Shown piece after piece: positions 24,571-35,304 of a stretch of 64,000 nucleotides of DNA (within the stretch, counting starts at the first letter, position 1; each line of letters opens with the position of its first letter). Origin of the DNA: Cymbidium sinense (lineage: Eukaryota; Streptophyta; Magnoliopsida; Asparagales; Orchidaceae); contig CM038225.1 in NCBI GenBank assembly GCA_021442155.1, forward strand, positions 87,742,925 to 87,806,924. Direction: 5' to 3'. Position numbers and translations under genes: made by a program. The notes below the pieces were generated by a model that made no database searches, was not told the DNA's origin, and saw nothing but the letters and a program-made list of their open reading frames with translations.

Positions 24571-26921
24571 AAGAGTGTTGCCTTTATGAGCCTCATGGTC
24601 AATCCTATTAATTTTGATGATAACAAATGTATGCTTGGATGTTCTAATGTATGTATTAACTATTTCATATATATTGATTTTGAAGTTGCACAAGATTGCT
24701 AATTACATATCCATTACATCTCACAACATGTTTGATGTAATTGCAAGTATGAAAGAATGAATGATAGATTGAGATGGATAGTTTGGAGCTTGATACTTAT
24801 ATGTATTTAGAACTATCTTAGAGGTTCATATGAGTTCATTGGCATGAATTAATTTGCTCATAATTTAATATCTTATTTTTATTTATTTTAATTATTGATA
24901 ATAAGACAAATAATTAATCTTTATCATTTAAATTATCTAAATAATAAATAATAGTTAATTATAATTATTGAGTGTAACTAATTTATATATTTAATATAAT
25001 TAAATATTTTAATTTAATTTAAAAGTTGTATGATAACTAACATATGTATGATTATATCTAAATTATATCATAATTTGTAAATGACATATTTCAAAATTAA
25101 CAAAAAAACATGAAATTTAATATTTCAACCAAAGTCATTTTATAATCAAGGAAGTTAGATCTGATTTCATCTCTAACAAATTTCTTAGATCTTTTGCAAA
25201 AATAAATATATTATTCTAACACATTTGATTAAAATTGAATTTATTATGATTTTTCAAACATTAGGTGATTTTAATAATGAAAGCATACTCATATTTTGAA
25301 TATATTAAGAGTCACATTTGATTAATTTTTACTTTCCTATGTGACTAGTCATTTTTTTGGTTGTTTGAATTTAATATTTATTTAATATAAATCATAATTT
25401 ATTGAATATTATATTATTATATTATAAAATACTGTTAGAATAATATATTTCTTTCAAATAATTCAAAATAATCTTCTTACTTATAAATAGCCCTTATTCT
25501 CTTCATAAAAGTCTTACTCATTCAAATTCAAAATCTCTCTAACAAATCAAAAAAAATTTCTTAGATTTTTCTTCGAAGTGTTCTCCAAATATTATAAGAT
25601 TAAATCTTTGGTTTAGGAGCTTCAACATCTTCAACTAAGCAAGCTTTCTCAAATTACTTGAATTTATTTTTCTTGAACTTAATCTCTTTTAGTTGTTCAT
25701 ACTATTTTCACCATTCATTTGTTCTTTCAAATTTTTACTTTTTGGTGGATTAGTCTTTGGACATCAAAGTTTATATTTTTCACATCAAAAAATTTTCAAT
25801 CATTTTTTTGTGAAATATTTTTATAATAATTTATTGGATTTATTTCATCTTGCTAAAATATTTATCCTCCTATAAATTTCTTTTGATTTCTTGAAATATT
25901 TCTTCATTAGTCTTATTTGAAAGATCATTTATTCTTAGATATATTTTAGAGGTATATTTTAAGGATTTAAAATTAATTTTTTGTGCTGAAAATACTTTCA
26001 TATTTGTTATATCTCTCTTTTAATTAAAAACATATCTAATTTACTTAGATCTATCATATACTAATTTTATTTAAGTATTTTATGATCATTTGCATTAATT
26101 TAAAGAATCATTTTGGTTGAAAAAAATAAATTATTTGCTAAAATTGTAGAGTATATGCTAGATCTATTATATATCAAGTTTTTTTTTTCAAAATAAAATC
26201 TAGAAAAAGATATTTTATTTGGCACTTATCATTTTATTCCAAACTAATATCCTTTGTTTAAATAATTTTACTTGTTAAAATTTAGTAAAGATTACTACTT
26301 TTATTTTTTAATAATTTAGAAAAAAGAAGTTTAGAGGAGAGTTAATCATTCTTACAGTATTATGTATATACTAGTTATAGTTTCTCTTAAACTTCAAAAT
26401 TTTCCTTGTTAAAATTTATTTTATTATGCAATAGACTATTATGAATTTATTTTGAAATCATTTTTATATTAGTCTATTGTGAAATAACTTTCTGATTTGG
26501 ATAGCTTGGTATATTTGTGAAGATATATTTTATCAATATTTATTATTTTATATTTTTTCGTGCTATAAAATTTTTATTGGGGTTGTACTCACCCTTTTGT
26601 AGAAGAGTACATTGTACTCACACTATTATAGAAGAGTATAATTTATAAGCTATTTTGTACTTAGTGGATTCCTATCCAGGGGTGGTTAGGCATAGACATA
26701 GGTCGATTTTGGGGTTTGACCGAATCATGTAAAAATTTTGTGCATATTATCTCTCTTTACTATACTTTATTTTTTTCTACAATGAGAATTGTATCTTGTC
26801 ATTATAAAATTAAAAAATAATTTTCTATTATAAGTTAAATTTTAATATTAAACTTTTAAAATTTTAAATAACACCCAATTCAATTACTCCACTCTTGGGT
26901 GCTATAGTGACTCACAAAGAG
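24571..26921 (+). mobile_element. Solo LTR of the copia family, with 5-bp target duplication
   Basis: The LTR occupies 24576-26916 (2341 bp). It starts TGTTGCCTTTATGAGCC and ends TTGGGTGCTATAGTGACTCACA. It is the reverse orientation of the LTRs at 9991-12118 and 17053-19188 and clearly homologous from end to end. The 5 bases AAGAG precede it (24571-24575) and follow it (26917-26921) exactly. No internal sequence is attached, so it arose by LTR-LTR recombination. It is more diverged than the two LTRs of the complete copy, hence probably older. Confidence 0.93.
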
Positions 26922-27419
26922 TACTTATGCTTTGCTTTAATTAAGATAAGAGTCAAGTGAGTCTTTAAGAAGATTCATGACTCATTTTCAAAGAGAAGCA
27001 CTATAAGTCAAAGACCTAGAGCTAGCAGTGGACAAGCCACACTCACCCAAGGTTTGTGTAAAGGACTGATTGTTCAAGTATTCCCTTGACCTTCAATAAC
27101 TAAAGACATTAGCAGAGCTAATAGAACTCACCAACAACCATGCCAATGCTGATGAATATAATGAAGACTCACATTCTTCTATGATAATAGTTAAGAGGAG
27201 TAGCAACCAGGAAGACCTACAAGAGAGCAAGAAGGTGACATGAACATCAAATGTAATCCTAAGGAAGTATGGTCTAGAGTCAGCCACACATCTTTCTATA
27301 TACTAAGTTTTCTCTAATAAAAATGATCACTAGCATGAAGCTCACCAACAATGACATCTTTACAAGTAATGACAGAGTTGGTAGAGGCTATCAAAATAAA
27401 GAGTACTTCAAATATGCAA

Positions 27420-27589
27420 CACCCATTAAGAACGTGCTAAGAGATGCATCATGGTATTGCACCAATCATAGAGATTATGACCACGACATTGAAAAGTGTT
27501 GACATCTCAAGAGCTTGGTCGAGGAGCTAATCAAAGTAAAAAAAGCTCAACGAATTCATGAGATGGTCCAAAAAGGAGATAATCCTTGA
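27420..27589 (+). pseudogene. Gypsy gag C-terminal remnant
   Basis: One frame reads TPIKNVLRDASWYCTNHRD, then YDHDIEKC, a TGA stop, HLKSLVEELIKVKKAQRIHE and MVQKGDNP before a stop. The pattern YC.NHRDYDHD.E.C..LK..VEELI is the conserved end of gag in Tat/Ogre-like plant gypsy elements. The internal TGA replaces one residue. It lies in the interior of element T in the same direction as its LTRs. Confidence 0.75.
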
Positions 27590-29655
27590 GAAAAATATTG
27601 AACTGGCACAAGTCGCATGGTCCACATTGCTAGAGTGTCATAAAACTTGCTTATGAAATGAATGCACCAGCCTCAGTTCAATGGTGCTCGGGGATCTCAC
27701 TGATTGAATGTAGTAAATGAGTTCGAGAATTATAGTTGTAAATAATGAAAGTAGTAAATGAATCTTGTAAAATATTAAATGAAAAGTTATTAAATCGCAA
27801 AGCAAATCAATTCAAGTACAATGTGATAGGAATACTCCCTATAGGAGAGCTACAGCCTCTAGGAGAAGGAAAGTCTACATTGACTAAAATAATTTAAATC
27901 CACTCACCCTCAATTAATTACACCTTTCTTTAATCGCCACATGTTATTTACTAAAGTTGAGTTACACTTAGATAGCTCACTAATGAAAATTCCAATAACA
28001 AATTTGTGGTCCAAAAATATCGATGACTTAAGGGCTACTAAGTTATGGGTGAAAGGTCATTTACTCAGCATGCCAACTAAGATTGGATCGAGCACAAAGT
28101 GATGAGAGACTACTCCTTATAGGAGAGCTACAATCCTAAGGAGAAGAAAAGTCTATGCTGATCCCAATTGCTCTAACTTGCTTGCATTTTGAACTCATCA
28201 GTATACTTTCAATTGCCAGATCATAACCTTCGATGTACTTAAGTGTGCATAAGATGAGTAAATCAAATATGAGCTACTAAAATCATTAAAAGTGTGCAAG
28301 GCAAGATGAGGCAAGTGCCTTTAATATCATAAGAGTAGGGCTTTTAATGCTAAGTAGGTCTTTTGTGCACCTTGAAGGGCATAATGCGCTTATTCAACAA
28401 TTACAAGTATAAGGTCCACACTTTATAGTTGGAAATCTTAATGTCATAATACCAACAATGTGTGTTTGGAAACTACAGAGAAAACACTTTATGTGAGTAG
28501 CGACTAGTAAGACCAACAATTTATATGGTTGGCGACTATTAAGACTGACACTTCACATGGTTGGAGATTAAAAAGATTAACACTCTGTGTGGTTAGTGAC
28601 ACATTTTCCTTCAAAACATTGAAACCTACTAGGCTGATTAATTTATGAAGTGAGTATACATGAACAAGACAATCATAATAACTGAGTAACATTGCTCAAT
28701 AATTATAAAGAAAGTTTGTAACAAGTTGCAAAACTAATATTGCTATAAACCATATATTTGCAAAGAATAAGAAAAAAAATTTCATTCCATTTAAAAAGCT
28801 AGAATACATACTACAAATGCTTGGACAAAAATGTAAATACAATTACTTATTTCTTTTCTCACTTGTGGCAACAAAAAAGGAACATTTTTTTTAAAATAGA
28901 AAGACAAAAGCCCGCTAGGGTCTAGGCGATCATGATCAATAGACTTCTAGGTTCTGAGTTTGACATCATCTTCATCCTTAATAAAGTCATCTCCCCATTC
29001 GATGAGGGAAGACTCGTCCTCAAAGAAGAGCTTAAGGTGATCAAGCTTGGAACCATATCCACCCCATCTTAATGGAGAGTTAGAGTACTAGCCTACCTTC
29101 CTCAGTAAGACACCCATTCTTAGGCATGAACCAGCTACTCATTTCAAAAAATTTAAAAAAAAAATAAACATTTAACGTCACCAATGTAGCGAACCTAACA
29201 TTAACAATTGAAATCAACAAATTTGCAAGCTTCTCTTGTGCCACATCCTCTACAACACTCATTTCGACAATGTTTGAGACACATGTATTAGTTTAAGAAA
29301 CAATATCATTCTCTCTATCTATGGTGACCTTGACAACTATAGACACCATGATCAGGATAGAAGCACTCACCTCAATTGGAGGTGATGAAACTACTCTTTT
29401 AAGGTCTGATGAAGAAAAGTTGACCAACCTATAAGCTCAACAACCCTTATATAGCCACAAATTATGAACAATGACAAAAGAGAGTCAAATTGTAGGTGAT
29501 GTGACATGAGCACTCATTGAATACCCATCAAATCAATGGTCAAATATCATAATAATTATGTCTATTGACTTTATAATAGCCTTTTCCTCTTTTGTTCTTT
29601 TTTCGAGTCACCCCTTTAAGAAGTAGAAGAGTTGGGAAGTTAAATGCATACCCAA
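27590..29655. other. Interior of element T with no recognisable coding
   Basis: No RT, integrase or protease motif is visible on either strand. The short open frames at 28504-28692 and 29080-29262 (minus strand) have no family signature. The repeated phrases CTATAGGAGAGCTACA(G/A)(C/T)C at about 27840 and 28120 show a local duplication. Confidence 0.5.
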
Positions 29656-29659
29656 AATA

Positions 29660-30258
29660 TACATACAAACAAACACAGTGCGAGAACCAACATGAAAAAC
29701 ACTCGCCAATGAGTATCAGAACCGAGGGAAGAATTCTCTATCCCACAATTCATAAGAACTCACCTCACACAAGTGACCATATGGGAGAACTTATCTCACA
29801 TGAAAGATTGACTAGAATACTCTCTTTAGTCATATGACTAATATCAAAGAACTCGCTTCAATCGGATGACAATAGAACTTGTTGGGCGATCAGATCAGAC
29901 GACTTGCCACTATAGCTCGCTACTTGATATACACAACTCACCCAAACATCAGAGCACGAGAGAGTCTCTTTATATATGTAACCGACATATAGATTCTAAA
30001 AATGAACATATGGTTTCGTTTTGTAACCACTGTGAATCCTATGAAAAGAGAATGGAAATTTCTTTTGGCTTTTTTTACTTTTTCTAAGAGAAATGAGAGA
30101 GAGAGAGATGATTCTTGTACTTTGATTTCCTACATCTACTCATGATATAGTGAAATTTCATATATTTTTTACATTTTTTTTTTCTATTTAGTCCTGTCTA
30201 ATCTAGTCTTACTTTTCACAAACCTAAGGTTCTACATTACTACACAAATAAATTTGAA
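29660..30258 (+). repeat. Right LTR of gag-only gypsy element T (approximate)
   Basis: This is the partner of 23320-23957. It ends AATAAATTTGAATT near 30256, after which similarity stops. It carries a GAGAGAGAGAGA run not present in the left LTR. Confidence 0.62.
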
Positions 30259-30740
30259 TTTAAGATAATCATCATTAATTTTAATTAATTCTTGCTTCGA
30301 AGAGTCTGCATAGTACCATTGAGAGCGTCTCCTGCTCGCATCGCATCCCCTATAAATACGATTGTGTTCAATTTGCTCTTCTTAACCTATTGTTACTTTA
30401 TATAATTTATTTTTGTTTTTTTTTATCATTTTCTTCTTGAATTAACTTTTGGCTCAAATAATTTTATACTAATCGATAAGCCCATTCTAAATGGCAGTAC
30501 ATTTGCAAGTAGGTGATATTAATTAATCGATATTATCTTTCATTGACAAAATTTAGTTCTTTCGTGATAAGCAGAACAAATTAGGGTTGTCAAAAAAATT
30601 CGTTTCTAACGTACCAGATTTCTACATTATGTAACTCATTGTTTCGTTAACTAAACGAAACAATATTAACGATATTTTAAATGATATATAAATGAACATT
30701 AACAATCATTGTCTTACTAATTTAGTCAAATAAAAAATTT

Positions 30741-30745
30741 TATTA

Positions 30746-30807
<62 letters not shown>

Positions 30808-30808
30808 G

Positions 30809-30846
<38 letters not shown>

Positions 30847-30896
30847 TTATTACTATTATTATTATTATTATTATTATTTTTATTTTTATTTATTAC

Positions 30897-30935
<39 letters not shown>
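30741..30935. repeat. (TTA)n microsatellite
   Basis: About 195 bp of TTA/ATT trinucleotides with a few interruptions (TAGTATT, TTTTATTAC, TTTTTATTTTTATT). It produces a spurious minus-strand frame of Ile/Asn repeats. Confidence 0.97.
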
Positions 30936-30940
<5 letters not shown>

Positions 30941-31189
30941 CATACAAACATATTTATATATCACAAATGCGATACTAATAGCTTAAAATTTTTATTATAA
31001 AAAGATAAATTACGTGAATCCTCCTTTCACCTAACAAAAATTGAAATTCACGAATAATGCGAGAGTTCTATTTGCTAAAACTCGTTTACACACTTAGAAC
31101 AAATAGGTCTATCCGGCTGGAAATTTAAACCGGAGTCTGGTTTTGGAATGATTTCATCCAAAATTAGTTTGAAATGATTAAAATTAATC

Positions 31190-31239
31190 CTCACTCTCTC
31201 TCTCTCTCTCTCTCTTTATATATATATATATATATATAA
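31190..31239. repeat. (CT)n-(TA)n microsatellite
   Basis: A CT run followed directly by a TA run. Confidence 0.95.
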
Positions 31240-32179
31240 ACTAGCTCAACAATTTAAGTTCACATTAATAATATCTATATGATTAAATAAATATTATAAA
31301 TATTTTTAGCTAATTATATTTATTAAAATATATTTAATATTATTTAAATTATACATACACTTCTGAATATATTATATTAGTTATTAGAACAAAATATCAC
31401 ATCAATCTGCTCATAATCATTACAAATAAATATTTAGTTTATTTCTTAAAAATAAATATTATGATTCTGATTTTAATATATTTAAATTATACATACACTT
31501 CTAAACTTAAATTCAAAAGTTATAGAATACATTCTTTCACATGTTTATTTCTATTCTATTAAGTCTTAAGTTAAATTCATACAAATTCAAAAACTTAAAT
31601 TCATAAATTATAACAGGTTTATTTATAATTCATCTTAAATTTTTTATATTTTTTATGCAAAACACTTATAATATATTTTTCTATTTTAATTGCTCATTAA
31701 AAATTTTATCAAATAGATTTTTATTTTACTCTATGTAATATATACAAAAAATTTAAATCGATCACATATATCCCTTAACTTTTTATAATATTAACTAGTA
31801 TGGACACAATTTTTAAATATTTACATATTTAATATTTAAATTTTCATATTTACATACATAATATCAAAATCTTTTATATTATCATAAAAATAATATCATC
31901 ATTAATTTTTAAAATAAAATATATCTTTTAATGTATAAAAAAAACTATTTTATAAATATTAAATTTCTGTAAAATAATTTAAGTATTTGAGCAATAGTAA
32001 AGTTAAATACTTTGTTGAATATCAATAAATTCTGATCCGAGTCTTTGATCTCACTTATTGCTTCAGACGCTTCATCTTAAAGCAGCTGAGGTTACCCCCA
32101 CCAAGAATAATCAAGAGAAATTTATAAAATTTAAAAAAAAAAATTAAAATTTTTTTAAAAAAATTTACAAATCAATCAC

Positions 32180-32182
<3 letters not shown>

Positions 32183-32258
<76 letters not shown>
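32183..32258. repeat. (AT)n microsatellite
   Basis: An uninterrupted AT dinucleotide run of about 76 bp. Confidence 0.97.
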
Positions 32259-32263
<5 letters not shown>

Positions 32264-32725
32264 ATTTAATCATCCTCTCTGTTTTTTTTTTTTAACTACT
32301 AGACTCATATATTTATATGTACTACAATCAAATTTTTAAGAATTTTATAAAAATAAAAAATATAGATTAAGGTTGTGTTATGAATTTCAATATTTTAAAA
32401 TTAATTTGAAAAATTAAGATTGAAAGTGATTAATTTATAAATATAGAAGAATAGAATGTATATATAAAAGTTTTATTTTTTTAGAAATTGATAATATCAG
32501 ATGTTAAAAAAAAAAACAAATCAAATAAAAAAGAAAAACAACAAAGCCAAACTCGTTCTACTCAAACAATTACATCCCCAATCGGCCACCAGTAGACAAA
32601 TCCAACGGCTGGCAAAATTTTAAATTCTCCCCACAAATTCCCAAATTTGGAATCCCAACGTCCAAATGCATTGAATTGTTGCATTTAGCACACAATTCTT
32701 ATATATTTATATATCTAATATTTAA

Positions 32726-32731
<6 letters not shown>

Positions 32732-32762
<31 letters not shown>
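32732..32762. repeat. (AT)n microsatellite, short
   Basis: An AT dinucleotide run of about 30 bp within AT-rich intergenic DNA. Confidence 0.95.
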
Positions 32763-32763
<1 letters not shown>

Positions 32764-33487
32764 CATCTAAATTTTTATTATTATAAAAAAATAGCACTTT
32801 TTTATTTTTTAAAATTAAATTTATCTTTTAAAGTATAAAAAATGCTATATTTATTAATATTAAATTTCAGGACAGTGTGCTAATTAATAATTTTTTTTGA
32901 ATTATATAATATTCACTCAATTCAATATAACCAGCTTCTGCCAACATTCATTGTCTCCCCGGTCTCGGGGGCATCAACCACCACACGACAAAAACTAAAA
33001 TTATTTTTAAAAAAATAAAAATAATTTAAAAAAATATTTAAAAATATGTAAATTTTGAAAAAGCAGTAATGGTCAGAGTTACAGAAAAATAAATATTAAA
33101 AGATGTTACACTGATCAACCTGCTGCTCACAGGCGCACTATAGGAGGAATTCGAGACATAAAAGCGATAGTTTCACGTGGGAACGCTGCGGATTTAAAAG
33201 TGAAAAAAGAAATTAGAGAAAAGCTGGGCTCGTTAAAGGAAAATTTTACATAATAATTTATATCATATAATATTTTATTAAATAAATTATTTTAAAAGTA
33301 AATAAATATAAATTTCAATTTTTTAGAGTGAAGTATTAATTAAAAAATATTCAGATAAATAAATAAATAAAATTAGGTGCGACCTCAGAAAAGTTTCGAA
33401 GTTGAAACAGCAAAGGTAAAAAATTATAGATTAGTAGATAATTTCGGGCTTCCGATGTACCAAAATGTAATTTTAATTTTTTTTTTT

Positions 33488-34737
33488 TTATTGTACTCCG
33501 CCAGATTCTCTTCGTGTTCGAATGCTCACCGTTTGCTGCTCCGTTTCGGTCTTCTTTCTAGCGCTACCGGCGGCATTCGCCACCCGCGTCGCCGCCGTCA
33601 CCGACGCCCTCGAAGAAGACGATCCTACTCTATCCTTCCGCGGCTGCGAGAAGAGATGCCTAAAGCCGAACACGGAGACAGGTTTGGAAGAACCCCGGAG
33701 AGAACAAACAGGGACGTTTAGCACAGAAGGAACCCTAACGTGTGCAGAGAAAGATCTCTCCATTCCACGGTATTTAGCCCTCGGCCTGCCATTGAAGCTT
33801 CCCGGGCTACTCGAGCTCCTCTCCAGACCGTGAAAGATGATCCTCCCGGAAGGATCCATCCGAGGACTATCGACCGAAACTCCACGTGCCGGAACCGGCG
33901 CTGCAGCATCCGCCGACCGCCGGACCGGGCTCCGGCCAACCTTGCCCGAAAACGCTCATCGGGGGCAGCCGTGCGCGGTCTGGAGATTCGAACCCTCAGC
34001 GGATTCCGGACCCTGTCCGAGTCGAGGGAGAGGCGGGGAAGTTCCTCATGATCAAGACCAGAGGAGGAAGAAGAGCAAAGGGAGAGGCGAGTGGAGATGG
34101 ACGATGCCACCGTCTCGGGATCGGTGTCGTGTAGAAGTGGGAGGCTGAGCGATGGATCGATTGATGACTTGGAGTGGTGGAGAAGAAGAGTCCTGAATGA
34201 TCTGCCCCTAGGACTCTTCACCGCTGGCATCGACTCAATCGATCTGGGACTGGCAACCATCGGAGAAACTGCGGGGTTGGACTGATCGGAAAACGTCTTT
34301 GGGTTCTGTTGTTTCTTGAAGCCGAGCAGCTCCCTCCACCTCGTCGTGCATCTCGGAGCTTTCGGAGAAAATACCAAGTCGTTGGATCCCATGTTCTCCG
34401 TTACGCACCATTGCTTCTCATCCGGCCCCATGGAGTGGATCTCCCCGGCCGACGAGCGTGATGTTGCCAGATGCAGCGGCACCAGCATTCCATCGGAGAA
34501 GAGCTCGTCCGCGGGGAGCATTGTTACGGGATCGTCTAGACGAAATTCGAAATCGATGAGATCCGCAGAGCTCCGGGATGGCTCCACCATCGAAACGGCC
34601 GAAGGCGATGGATTAGCGATTACGACTTCAGCCGTGGCAGGAGAGATGCTAGGTCTGATCAAGCCATAAGCAGATTGGCGGGCTGGAGCGAAGGAGTCCG
34701 GCGGAAGAGTAACATTGTTGACGCAGGCAGAGGCCAT
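33488..34737 (-). CDS. Plant-specific Ser-rich protein (MASACVNN/ADELFSDG family), frameshifted
   Basis: This is the only host gene recognised. The start is ATG at 34737 (MASACVNN), the usual N-terminus of this plant-specific family, often labelled serine/arginine repetitive matrix-like. Its biochemical role is unknown to me. In order: DFEFRLDDP (residues 62-70), MLPADELFSDG and LVPLHL (73-90), RWRELLGFKK (133-142), SFRTLLLHHSKSS (about 180-192), then a Ser-rich part and LPRLSLDSD (about 232-240). After about residue 262 the frame goes wrong. In another frame the family C-terminus is intact: KVGRSPVRR, VDSPRM, HGLERSSSSPGSFNG, RGMERSFSAHVRVPSVLN, VPVCSLRGSSK and FGFRHLFSQPRKD, then a polar tail to TAA at 33488-33490. 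One missing base near 33945-33955, beside an AAAA run, would explain it: a mutation or an assembly error. Single exon, about 416 residues if repaired, GC-rich. Confidence 0.8.
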
Positions 34738-34929
34738 CTTCGGTCATCAATGTGCCGGATTACAGCGGTGGTATTCTGCCAGATATGAGTAATGCCGAAG
34801 ACCTCTGAGATAAGAGGGCTGTGTTCTGAGATTCCTAGGCTTCCGTTGGGCCTAATTTTTAGGGTTTTGGGGCTAGACGAGGAAGGAAGCGATATGACTA
34901 GACGATTATCCTTCCACCGTTGGAGGTTG

Positions 34930-34940
34930 AATATATAAGC
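34930..34940. promoter_or_regulatory. Possible TATA box of the host gene
   Basis: TATATAAG on the plus strand reads TATATATT on the minus strand, about 195 bp upstream of the gene's ATG. The distance would allow a 5' UTR of about 160 nt. The plus-strand reading is the better TATA match, so direction is uncertain. No transcript evidence is available. Confidence 0.35.
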
Positions 34941-35191
34941 GTCGTTAAGGGCTTACTTGATTACGCTTTAACTGAAGTGAAAGAAATTGTTAAGAAAATA
35001 GATATGTAAATAGATAAGATATTGTGTGGTATATATGTAAATTTTTTAAGAGAATTTATATATATTTATATATCTAATATTTAAAATTAAATATTTATTT
35101 ATTTAATACTTTTATATGTTTAAAAAGATATATTTTATTTAAAATAAATAAATAAAGTAATATTTTTGATATAATATTAAAAATTAGAATG

Positions 35192-35261
<70 letters not shown>
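35192..35261. repeat. (TA)n microsatellite
   Basis: An uninterrupted TA run of about 70 bp, 450 bp upstream of the host gene's start. Confidence 0.97.
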
Positions 35262-35264
<3 letters not shown>

Positions 35265-35298
35265 CTTCTCCATATAATTTTTATTTTTATTGGTTTAC

Positions 35299-35304
35299 CA
35301 CGTG
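35299..35304. promoter_or_regulatory. G-box CACGTG upstream of the host gene
   Basis: Palindromic CACGTG (bZIP/bHLH binding core in plants) about 560 bp upstream of the ATG, beyond the TA microsatellite. One occurrence of a 6-mer is weak evidence for function. Confidence 0.25.

Larger units (their letters stand above)
23320..30258 (+). mobile_element. Gag-only Ty3/gypsy derivative (family T)
   Basis: Two related ~0.6-kb LTRs flank an internal region of about 3.4 kb once the inserted solo LTR (24576-26916) is removed. The only recognisable coding remnant is the gag C-terminal part at 27420-27589; no protease, RT or integrase motif was found. The size and content fit a gag-only or large non-autonomous derivative. 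Boundaries are approximate and no target duplication was identified. Confidence 0.55.
30259..33487. other. AT-rich intergenic region
   Basis: This region contains no gene that I can support. It holds several long microsatellites (listed separately) and, near 32570-32680 and 32950-32990, short more GC-rich stretches with no frame of note. A TATAAATA at 30351-30358 follows a GC-richer stretch but no coding sequence is seen beyond it. Confidence 0.6.

Noticed and set aside
24451..24693. 80-codon minus-strand frame
   Set aside because: It runs across the junction between element T and the inserted solo LTR, so it cannot be an ancestral gene.
30340..30365. TATAAATA after a GC-richer stretch, a possible promoter
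   Set aside because: No coding sequence or transcript feature follows in either direction; a single TATA word in AT-rich DNA is not enough.
30726..30947. Minus-strand frame of Ile and Asn repeats
   Set aside because: Direct translation of the (TTA)n microsatellite.
33377..34669. Several overlapping plus-strand open frames of 64-117 codons
   Set aside because: They are antisense or other-frame shadows of the GC-rich host gene on the minus strand.
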